Positions 11,001 through 23,000 of a stretch of DNA of 26,532 nt are shown one piece after another. Made by a program: the position numbers and the translations under genes. A model generated the notes under the pieces. It was not told the origin of the DNA and ran no database searches. It saw only the letters and a list, made by a program, of their open reading frames with translations. Each line of letters opens with the position of its first letter. Positions within the stretch are counted from its first letter, which is position 1. The stretch comes from Apostichopus parvimensis (taxonomy: Eukaryota > Echinodermata > Holothuroidea > Aspidochirotida > Stichopodidae): the NCBI GenBank assembly GCA_000934455.1, contig JXUT01106070.1:1-26532 (forward strand). Direction: 5' to 3'.

Positions 11001-14000
11001 ATGCCCCTCAGATTGAACTACAAACATATATATCACTAGCAATGCCCCTCAGATTGAACTACATATATATATCACTAGCAATGCCCCTCAGATTGAACTA
11101 CATATATATATCATTAGCAATGCCCCTCAGATTGAACTACAAATATATATATATCACTAGCGATGCCCCTCAGATTGAACTACAAATATATATATATCAC
11201 TAGCAATGCCCCTCAGATTGAAATCACTAGCAATGCCCCTCAGATTGAACTTCAAATACATATATCACTAGCTATGCCCCTCAGATTGAACTTCAAATAT
11301 ATATATCACTAGCAATGCCCCTCAGATTGAACTGCATATATATATATATCACTAGCAATGCCCCTCAGATTGAACTACAAATATATATATAACTAGCGAT
11401 GCCCCTCAGATTGAACTACAAATATAAATATCACTAGCAATGCCCCTCAGATTGAAATCACTAGCAATGCCCCTCAGATTGAACTACAAACATATATATC
11501 ACTAGCAATGCCCCTCAGATTGAACTTCAAATATATATATCACTAGCAATGCCCAGCAGATTGAACTACAAATATATATATATCACTAGCAATGCCCCTC
11601 AGATTGAACTACAAATATATATATAACTAGCAATGCCCCTCAGATTGAACTACAAATATATATATATCACTAGCAATGCCCCTCAGATTGAACTACAAAT
11701 ATATATATCACTAGCAATGCCCCTCAGATTGAACTACAATGTATATATCACTAGCAATGCCCCTCAGATTGAACTTCAAATATAAATATATATATATCAC
11801 TAGCGATGCCCCTCAGATTGAACTTCAAATATATATGTCACTAGCAATGCCCTCAGAGTGAACTTCAAATATAATTCTAAGTAATATTAACGAAGCAAGG
11901 AGAAACTGACTGAAAGTTAGAATCAGGGAAACACTGACTGAAAGATATAAACAAGGAAAAGAAACTGAAATATATAAACTAGTTGATAATGTTTTTATTT
12001 GTAGGCAGCATCAGAAGAGAAAGCCAAAGAGGAGAATGCTATCAGAGCTCACCGTCAAGCTGCTAAGGAGATGGAGAGAATTCAGAGTAAGCAAACATAA
12101 AGCTGCATAAGATTAATTCAAGTAGTAACGATATGCTTGCTACCATGGGAAGTCTCATTATTACTTCATGTGGTCATTGGCATGTAGACAATGGCAAATT
12201 TCAACAATAGCCAATTAAAGAGATCTTGAAAGTAATATTTGGAAAACAAATCTGCAGTGTACAGAAATAGATGTTTCTCCCAAGAACAGCTTGTAAACAC
12301 GATATCTCAACAAAAACAATTTGTGTCAATGTCATAATTTGTAAGCAGATGCCCCATGATGAGCAGATGTGCCCTATTGTTCTTGATATATTGAATTAAA
12401 ATGAAGCATTATTAACCAAGAGTTAACCTTACAAATTAATATCTCCCTACTCCCAGACAACATCCTGAAAGTACGTCTTGAAGCCGATGCCAAAAAGAGA
12501 AAGATCTTCCAAGAACTGAAGGAACAGATGCAGCAAGAACTATTGGTAAGACAGTTGACTATTGGTGACCTTTACTCTGACTTTCAGAAACCCTTGTATG
12601 TCGTTTAGTGCGTTCAATCTAATGTAGCATGATTAATGGATAATGATCTAATGGCTTCTTATTTGCATAATCACCCTTGGTATACTCATAGCTTCCACCA
12701 GGTTAATGTACAGACTCACCATCATCTATATGTAGTAATGGTACACCATCACTCAGACTCATACAGACTCACCATCATTTATATGTAGTAATGGTACACC
12801 ATCACTCAGATTCATACAGACTCATCATCAATTATAAGTAGTAATGGTGCACCATCACTCAGAATCATACAGACTCACCATCATCTATATGTAGTAATGG
12901 TACACCATTACTCAGATTCATACAGACTCATCATCATCTATATGTAGTAATGGTGCACCATCACTCAGACTCATACAGACTCATCATCACCTATAAGTAG
13001 TAATGGTACACCATCACTCAGACTCATACAGACTCACAATCATCTATATGTAGTTTGTTCAGCTTTCAGGATTATTTCACATTTTCTAAACCACAACAGC
13101 CATAAAGTCAGATTCATACAGACTCATCATCATCTATATGTAGTAATGGTACACCATCACTCAGATTCATACAGACTCACCATCACCTATAAGTAGTAAT
13201 GGTACACCATCACTCAGATTCATACAGACTCATCATCATCTATATGTAGTAATGGTGCACCATCACTCAGACTCATACAGACTCATCATCACCTATAAGT
13301 AGTAATGGTACACCATCACTCAGATTCATACAGACTCATCATCACCTATAAGTAGTAATGGTACACCATCACTCAGACTCATAGAGACTCACAATCATCT
13401 ATATGTAGTTTGTTCAGCTTTCAGGATTATTTCACATTTTCTAAACCACAACAGCCATAAAGTAAATAAATAAAAAAATAAAGTATGCATAAATTATTTT
13501 AACCGATTAATTAAAAAAAATTCCCTCAGAGGAAAGCATCTGAAGATGAAGCAGAGAAGAAGGAGGATAAAGCCAGAATGGATGCCCTGACTGGACAGGA
13601 AGAAGATGAGACTGACCTACAAACAGAACTAGAGATTAAAGCAAGGTTTGGATATAAGACATGTACAGCTAAGAATTAGTCAAAGTGCCCATTTCACTTA
13701 ATTTAATTGAGGTTTTTTGCACAAGAAGTTAAGAGTTTAGCTTAAAAGTAATATCAAATTAGAAACATCAAAGTAAACTTGCAGTTATCCTAGTGGCTTC
13801 TTTTTTTTGTGGACATAACTATGTATTGCCTTTCCTGAATCAAAATTTGATATGATATGCTGCTATTATTGAATCCTTAATTTACCTCTTGCTTGTCCTC
13901 TTGTGGTTCCATATGCACTTGACTGTAGCTCTTAGATTGTCTTCTTGTGGTTCTATGTGCACTTGACTGTAGCTCTTAGATTGTCTTCCTGTGGTTGTAT

Positions 14001-17000
14001 GTGTACTTGACTTTAGCTCTTAGATTGTCTTCCTGTGGTTCTATGTGCACTTGACTGTAGCTCTTAGATTGTCTTCCTGCGGTTCTATGTGCACTTGACT
14101 TTAGCTCTTAGATTGTCTTCGTGGTTCTATGTGCACTTGACTGTAGCTCTTAGATTGTCTTCCTGTGGTTCTCTGTGCACTTGACTGTAACTCTTAGATT
14201 GTCTTCTTGTGTTTCTATGTGCACTTGACTTTAGCTCTTAGATTGTCTCCCTGTGGTTCTATGTGCACTTGACTTTAGCTCTTAGATTGTCTTCTTGTGG
14301 TTCTATGTGCACTTGACTGTAGCTCTTAGATTGTCTTCGTGGTTCTATGTGCACTTGACTGTAGCTCTTAGATTGTCTTCTTGTGTTTCTATGTGCACTT
14401 GACTGTAGCTCTTAGATTGTCTTTCTGTGGTTCTATGTGCACTTGACTTTAGCTCTTAGATTGTCTTCTTGTGGTTCTATGTGCACTTGACTGTAGCTCT
14501 TAGATTGTCTTCTTGTGGTTGTATGTGTACTTGACGTAGCTCTTAGATTGTCTTCCTGTGGTTCTATGTACACTTGACTGTAGCTCTTAGATTGTCTTCT
14601 TGTGGTTCTATGTACACTTGACTGAAGCTCTTAGATTGTCTTCCTGTGGTTCTATGTACACTTGACTGTAGCTCTTAGATTGTCTGCTTTGCTTTCTTTC
14701 AGTTGTTAATTAACTTCAACGTTGAACAATTATAAAGCTGAAACGTTACAAATATTTTTATCACAAATCTACAGTTATTTCTTTGGTTAATGTTTTCCTA
14801 TTGTAAGATTATTTCTTTATTTTGAATGTTTTTAACCTTTCACAGGGAGGAACTGATCGCTTACTATGAAGAGTTATCTGAGGATGCCAGGAAACGGGAA
14901 AGGAGAGCCCTCTGGAAAGTGAGAAGGAGAAATTTGGATCAGAGTAGAAAGGAATTCCTAGCAACAGAAGAAGACAGGCTTGACCTTGAACAGACAGAGA
15001 AGCTTGCTAACTCAGAGAGACAAGTTAATGATAATGAAGAATTCAGCAGACTAGAGACTGGAGCAAACTCTCATTTAGATAAAGAGGACTCTCTAAGCAA
15101 ATTAAAAATAAATACCAGTACAGAACCAGTGACCTTTTTACCTGTACATGAACAGAATTACAGTGGAGAGTCCCAACCAATTACATTTGATGTTGGACAC
15201 ATCGGGGGTTCCTCGAAAGTTGGAAGAGAAAGTGATGTTGGACACATCAGAGATAACATCAAAGTCAGTGAGGATGGTGATAGGAAGCAGTTGAATCCAA
15301 CCAATGTTACATTTTTAGATAATGAAGACATTGAATCCACTTTGAATTTAATTGGTAGTGAAGACTCTTCCCTTTTACATGGAGGCCAGACAATGACTGA
15401 TGTACCGGTAGATATCAGAGACTTCATGCCAAAGGAGAGACGAGAGGAGGCGGAGGAGGATGAGGAGGATGAGGAGAGAGCTAAAGATACATCAGTGGAG
15501 GATGTCCTGCTGGAGATTGGATGTGTCTTTGATAGTAGTAATGTGCCAAGCAAACCAGAAGATGACACAGTGGTACCATCAGTGGGAACCAATGGTGTAG
15601 GCAAACCAGGTAACCAGCACACAGTTGGAATCTCATACAATGATGATTCTAGAAGGGGCAAACCAGGTAACCAGCACACAGTTGGAATCACATACAATGA
15701 TGATTCTAGAAGGGCAGAGGTATGTATGGTGAAGTCTGAATCAGCTGATTCTGGGATTGGTAAGAGTACATTCTCAATACCAAAGCACATCTCAGATTCA
15801 AGTATTAAAGATTTGATCTACTCCACACCACTCATGAAAAAAGACTTGAGTAAGTCTGAACCAGAAGTGACAGTCCAGACTGAGCCAACTAGATTACAAG
15901 GACACTCATCAGACTCTAGTTTACAGAATACACTGTACCATGGCATGCATGAAAACACATCACAAAGAGGGCATACTTCAGGAATTAAAACCCAGTCTAC
16001 AACCCATCCATCAGACTCCACTGCACAGAGCCTTATGTATCCAGAGGGGATTCAAGTAGTCTTGTCAGCTTTACAGGGATCACAGCCTGATGTACCAGCT
16101 ATACAGGGATCACAGCCTGATGTGCCAGCTATACAGGGATTACAGTCTGATGTGCCAGCTATACAGGGATCACAACCTGATGTGCCAGCTATACAGGGAT
16201 CACAACCTGATGTGCCAGCTATACAGGGATCACATCCTGATGTGCCAGCTATACAGGGATCACAGTCTGATGTGCCAGCTACACAGGGATCTAAGGCTGA
16301 TGTACCAGCTATGCAAGGATCACAGCCTGCTGTGCCAGCTATACAGGGATCTAAGTCTGATGTACCAGCTGCTACACATATATCTAAAGCACATCCTTCA
16401 GATTCTACCTTGCAGAATGTGATCTATTCAACCGAGCTTCAAAAGACAGACCAGTTTGATAAACCATTCCAGCTAAATGCTGGCCATCCATCTGATTCCA
16501 GAGCTCAGCTGTTGTTATATGGTGCTGGCCAACCTAGAGTTAGGAAAAGTCCTGAAGGTAAATCACATAATATGAACTGCTAAATTAATATGCTAAAAAT
16601 GAAAATATTATGAAATTATGTTAATGAGCTCAATTACCTGAAATTGTATTTTTCAATATGGAAACTTAGTTTGAAAGAACTAAATATATTCCCTACCAAT
16701 CCCAGCATGTATCATTTATAGCATGTATCATTTATATTGACGATGAGAATCAGTCAGACTTTACTACAGAAACATACAGCATGATATGAGTCTGAAAGGA
16801 AACTAGTCACAATTAAACGGACTATCACTTTCAATGTCTGAACCACAGATCCAATACATTAAGATGATAGTCAATGCCTCTATTACTGATGCCATATGTT
16901 AAGATGATATTTGATTGGCAGAATGATATTTATTGTCACATAGCCAAAACTTATACTGCTTTGGTTTCTGTCTTATCTGACATTGTTTAAAGCAGCTGAT

Positions 17001-20000
17001 TGTAAGACACATTCCAAACTACTATTTTTGTGTGCTCTTGTAAACAGAGCACATAAGTGTGATTTGGTTGTTTAGAACCACCAGACACCACACTTTGGTA
17101 TTATGCTGGAGTTTCAATGTCATTAGAAGACTGTTAGATAATTTGTAGGTATTATGTAAAGATGTCCTTATCCGTGGGGAGGAGAGCCATTTTGGAGTTT
17201 TTCTAGCATTTTTATGCTGTACTCTATGTTCAGTTCCAGAAGACAAAGAGGAGGAGATAATGAATGAGGAGATGTTGACCAAATGGACAGAAGAAATGCA
17301 ACCCATCTCATTCGACTTTTCAGTTTTTAGTGAGTAAAGCCAAATGTAGAGCACTTGTTTGCATTGAGTGTCACAAATGATGGGAGGATATCTGTCAATG
17401 GGTGTCACAAAGAAAGGTAGCTTTACTGTTTATGGGTGTCACAAAGAAAGGTAGCTTTACTGTTTATGGGTGTCACAAAGAATGGTACCTTTTGCAAAGA
17501 CAGGTAGCTTTACTGTCAGTGGGTGTCACAAAGACATGTAGCTTACTGTTTATGGCTGTCCCAAAAAAGGTAACTTAACTGCCAATGGGTGTCACAAAGA
17601 AAGGTAGCTTTATTGTCACTGGGTGTCACAAAGACAGGGATCTTAAGTGTCAATGGGTAATGCAATGAAAATATCTTTAGCAATTCATGCATGGAAAGAT
17701 TAATGATAGTCCCTAATGATTTAGTTGTAATGATTGACAGTCTTTTAGCACTGAATGGACTTATAAAGGCAGATCATATTTGTATAAAAGTCCTACACTA
17801 CTTTCTGTGGTGCTTACCTAATATCAATTCATGTTAGAGTTGTTTGTATTGTACAGAAACAAGTCCTACCCTACTTCCTATGGGTCTTGACCTAATATCA
17901 ATTCATGTTAGAGTTGTTTGTATTGTACTGAAACAACTTACACCACTATGGGTCCTGACCTTTTATTATTTATGTAAGTTTGTATTGTCCAGAGACAAGT
18001 CACTCACTGTTTGTATTGTACAGAAACAAGTCCTACCCTACTTCCTGTGGGTCCTAACCTAATAAATATTCATGTTAGAGTTGTTTGTATTGTACTGAAA
18101 TATCTCACACCACTTTCTATGGGTCCTGACCTTATATCAATTTATGTAAGTTTGTATTGTGCAGAAACAAGTCACTCACTGCTTGTATTGTACAGAAACA
18201 AGTCCTATCCTACTTCCTGTGGGTCCTGAGCTAATAACAATTCATGTTAGAGTTGTTTGTATTGTACTGAAACAACTCACACCACTATGGGTCCTGGCCT
18301 TTTACCAATTTATGTAAGTTTGTATTGTGCAGAAACAAGTCACTCACTGTTTGTATTGTACAGAAACAAGTCCTACCCTACTTCTTGTGGGTCCTGACCT
18401 TATTACAATTCATGTTAGAGTTGTTTATATTGTACTGAAACAACTCACACCACTTTCTATGGGTGCTGATTTATATCAATTTATGTTTGTATTATACAGA
18501 AACAAGTCACTCACTGCTTTCTAGTATCATTACATGTCAGAGTTGTTAAGCAAGTCACCAAATATTGATATATATTTTCTTGCAGAGACTGATCCTTCTG
18601 TTGATATCTTGGCAGCCACTGGTTACATTGTTTCCAGGTCAGAGGTTGGAGACTATTGTGTTCAGAGGTTGAGTGATGGTAACATAGATGCCCTTGACGG
18701 GCTTGCTCTTCCTGTCCTCCTGCAGCGATCCATCACCGCACCTCTCACTGCTCAGTAAGTCACTTTGTTTCAAGGGAAATTCTCCAATAACTATATCAGA
18801 GGTGAAAGGTACATCATTATGAGATTTCGTAGTAATACAAATGCCATCAGTCTTAGGTATGACTTAAAAACTGTGCTGAAATGAATTAAATATGTAGTAA
18901 TTAGGGAAAGCAGTTAAGGGCAAAGCACTATGCATTAATTATGTTTTGGAAAGACAAGCATGTGAATTGATGGAATCCAACTCTCACTACTGACTGAAAT
19001 ATCCAAACTAATCAATTATTCAGAATCCAGGCTCATTAGCTGTTGAAAGTCAAAGCCCATTACTTAATAAAACTTCTTCTTTTTCTCTGGATGCAATGTT
19101 AAGTCCTTTACTGGTTAAAGCTTCAAGCCCATTACTGGATGAAACTCCAAGCCCATTACTGGATGAAACTTCAGGCCCATTACTGGATGAAACTTGAAGC
19201 CCATGACTGGTTAAAAATCCTGCTTGTTTCTGGAATGAAATTTCAAGCCCAGTACTGTTTGGAAGTGCAAGCTCATTACCATTTGGAAATTCATGCACGT
19301 TACTGGTTGAAAGTCCAATCAGCAGATTTATATCGTATTGATCCAATGTCTGTTTTGGATATCTTATATAATAATTTGATTAATATCTTTCCTTACCCTG
19401 TCACTGCTCCAGCCAGTGATGCCTCATATAAGGTCTGATTTCTTTCTTTTCAATTTTAGGGTAAAGATTGTGAATGAGAGCATTCTGGATTACTTCCATG
19501 TTGAGTTGAACATCGGCAACCACTTTCAAAACTTAAGAAGATATTTATTTTTGGAAGGTGGAGAGTTTGGGCAATGCCTGTGTGATGAGATGTTTGATAA
19601 GGTACGTGTTATTGGTGTTTATTAATGTAATATATTAAATAATTTAATATAATGATTGTGGGATTGAAACTCCAAACACTGCTAGATTTCAAGGTTGTTA
19701 CAACCATATGAATGTAACAGTGGAAACACTGTGCTATTCCTCTGCTTGTATTGATAAAGCATTTGTTAAACATCACAAAGTTAACTAGTGGGCTAATGAT
19801 AAGAGACATGTGTATTTTGTTTAAATATCCAAATAACTGATTGGTTTAGGTGATTCATCGATATAAATTACAAATGTGCCAAATTAGTGTATTAGACTAC
19901 AGTGACATTTGCATTTAGTCTGAGTAACCATTAATAAATGGTAAAATTTGTACATATTTTGTTGAAGTTGTTGCTTAGAATTTCCAATCTTAGCTTGTTA

Positions 20001-23000
20001 TAATTTGTTACCAAAATTTTTGGAGGTTCATAAGTCCCTTCATATGGTTTGCAGGTTGAGAGAATAACATTTCAGTATACTTAACCTCATCCATAAATAT
20101 TTTGGTTCTGAAAACACGAATCCACTTTCAGAGTAGGGCCCTGCATACCCTCAGCAGTGTTATTAACACTTAGCCATGGTAGTGTTGTGATGTTCAGAGT
20201 GTTTAGGGACCTGCATACCCTCAGCAGTGTTATTAACACTTAGCCTTGATAGTGTTGTGATAGTGAGAGTGTTAATCCAAGATTAACTATAGTTACTTCT
20301 GGCAGAGGTTTTAGCTCTCATTCCACAAGCTTTGGACCAGTAATTATTATATTTTCTTTCTTTATGTTACAGTTATCATCTGTGGTTCATTTACACGAGT
20401 TGCTGTCCCCAATCTTTCTAAATCAAACTCTATCCCGAGCTGTAGACTATTCCAGCAGTGGATCTGATAATATTAATAGCAAGCTAAGCTTTGTCTGCAA
20501 GTTCATCCCAAAGGTCTTCAAACCAAATGGTGAGTACTTAAGCATGCCTTAGCAATGGAACTCAGGATATTGTGTGACAGAATGATACCATAAGGTCCTA
20601 CATGGACACACCTGTGATCGGTGCCCATCAAGTGTGGATACCATGGGTTCTGGTAAGGACTCATTGAGCTGGTATATCAGGGATAAGATAGTATTTGCTC
20701 CTAGTTAACTACTTAGATATTCCTAGTGAACCTGCCAAGCAGTCTGTATTAAATAAGAACACAGCCAGTTACGTTACAAAATGTTAGAAAATAAGAAAAC
20801 AGGATTTTGAGATTTGATTCAATTAACAGAAACCGCTCCTCAGATGGTTGACCTTTGAGTTTGTTAAGGTAATGTAAGGTGATCTATCATCTACATCAGG
20901 TAGTCTTCATCAACCTTTTCCACTTCTCACACCCCTCAGCAATTGAAAAGAGCTACACCCCTTTACCAGCAGTGGATGAATGCATTGCACATTAGGCATT
21001 GGGCCCCTGGAAGCCAATGCAATTTGGAGCAATGTAGGGCTAGTGACTGCTTTATGTCTCGCACATTAGTCCCAATACAATACAGAGATTACATTTCTAA
21101 CATTAGTAAACGTAATGATTCAATAACACACACAAACTATGTGTTATTTTGGTCTGTTAGAGATGCTTGCTGATTGGGGAAGCTTTTACGGTTCTCTATA
21201 TATCTGGCCAGAAATGGGTTCTTATGAGATCTGAATCAGTGTTTGATTTGCAATTGAACAGTAAAGGGCTATGGTGAGGCACTGTGATGTGGATTATTTT
21301 AATTGGGTGTAAGAGCTTGTGACAGATTCTGTCACAATCATCCATCAAGAGAAATTATTGAAAATTGTTGAATTTGCTCTTCCAGGAAATTTGTTTATGG
21401 CTATAGGTCAGCTAATCTAAGGTGGTTTGTTTGTGGCTATAGATCAGCTAATCTAAGTTTAGTATATGGCTATAGATCAGCTAATCTAAGGTTTGTTTGT
21501 GGCTATAGATCAGCTAATCTAAGGGTTGTTTGTGGCTATAGATCAGTTAATCTAAGGTTTGTTTGTGGCTATAGATCAGCTAATCTAAGGGTTGTTTGTG
21601 GCTATAGATCAGCTAATCTAAGGGTTGTTTGTGGCTATAGATCAGCTAAGCTAAGGTTTGTTTGTGGCTATAGATCAGCTAATCTAAGGGTTGTTTGTGG
21701 CTATAGATCAGCTACGCTAAGGGTTGTTTGTGGCTATAGATCAGCTAATTTAAGGGTTGTTTGTGGCTATAGATCAGCTAATCTAAGGGTTGTTTGTGGC
21801 TTTTGTTTCATAGAATAGAAAATGTTTCTCCCACCAAAGTTACTCTTACTTCTGGTTTGATTGAAGTCTTTTCTTATGTCATCTAGGGATCATTTTTGCG
21901 ATTGGTTGAAACTGCATTCAATGTCTCTAGAGTACTGACCTCTCACAAGAATGAGCGTCTGTCTAATAAACAGTTTAACCCTTAAATGGTTATCATGGTA
22001 AAGGCTTCTGCACGGTTGCTTAATCTCCTTTGCTTTACACTCCTTAAAAATGTTTTTTTTTTACTTTCACAGCAATTGATATCCTTGACTGTCTTGAGCT
22101 TAAATATAAGGTAAGAATAATCTATGTAACATTGTTTTTAACATATGCATAGAATAGTGTAAGGTGTAAATCATACAACAATCATTATATTAATATATTG
22201 AAGAAAGCTGTATTACAAACTGGTATTTTAGTAGAAGAACCAGATTGAAATTGGTGGAGGTCAAAGGTCATTTGCGGTCAACATTTAAGTGAAAGTCTGA
22301 AATCTTGTAAACATGATGACACAAGAAGTACATCTTTCTTAGAATGTAAAGTTTGGTGAGTGCAAGCATCCTTTTGAAAGTGGTAGAGGTCAAAGGTCAC
22401 ATGAGGTCAACAGGCATCGAAGTCCCAAAACCTTTTAAACATAATAACTCCAAAATGAAAGCTACAAGTAATCTGTGAATTCTATAATGCTATGATTATC
22501 TATTGGCTGTCATAGTTTGGTCAAATTCAGTTCCACATAGTTCTGTGAAGGGGCTGTATATGTCTTCCATGAAACATACCTGTCATCCAGGTAATGAAAT
22601 ATGCCTCAGAGTTCTTCAAACTCTTTCTTTAAACCTGTACTTCAACCTCCTATCAGGTTTCACTCTCTGACTTTCAAGGGGTCAACAGGTTATCTCAAAT
22701 GTTGGAAAAATTGGCTTAAGGGTCAATGGTTATCTCAATTGTCTCTAATTGGGCAATTTGTTTTGAAATTTATACCAGATGACTTTTAATTGTCAAAGTA
22801 TTTCCCTGTGCCTGTAATTAAACTCATGTAGGCCCTCAGTCTATATAACAAGTCTTAAAGGGATATGCATTAGAATTGGAATTAAATAATATGTGAATTA
22901 AATGGTTGATGCTTTTTCAACATGATAAACTGATCCCTGTTACCTTTCTTCACATGTTGCTGCATTAGTCAATAGAGTAATCCTCTCCATGTTGGTATGC

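Larger units (their letters stand above)
17330..18585 (+). other. Intron 10, with two arrays
   Basis: GTGAGT donor and TTTTCTTGCAG acceptor. It contains a 34-bp array close to the donor (17367-17660) and a 168-bp higher-order array (17790-18515) that ends about 70 bp before the acceptor. Confidence 0.9.

Noticed and set aside
15158..15790. 210-codon open frame on the minus strand
   Set aside because: It is antisense to exon 9, which is fully supported as GCP6 coding sequence. Low-complexity Ser-rich composition is what the complement of Asp/Glu/Gln-rich codons gives.
16090..16422. 110-codon plus-strand frame with QLYRDHSLMC-type repeats
   Set aside because: It is the +1 frame of the 30-bp coding minisatellite, open only because the unit is a multiple of three without a stop. 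The AIQGSQPDVP frame is continuous with the GCP6 exon.
17022..17408. 128-codon minus-strand frame overlapping exon 10
   Set aside because: It is antisense to a supported exon, with no recognisable domain and no splice or promoter context.
19050..19438. Repetitive open frames on both strands in intron 11
   Set aside because: They arise from the 24-bp array (8 codons, stop-free). They have no splice signals, and the GCP6 join skips the region in perfect phase.
22258..22399. DR1 nuclear-receptor enhancer
   Set aside because: The sites lie within a repeated element. Without genome or chromatin data, a regulatory call is not supported.
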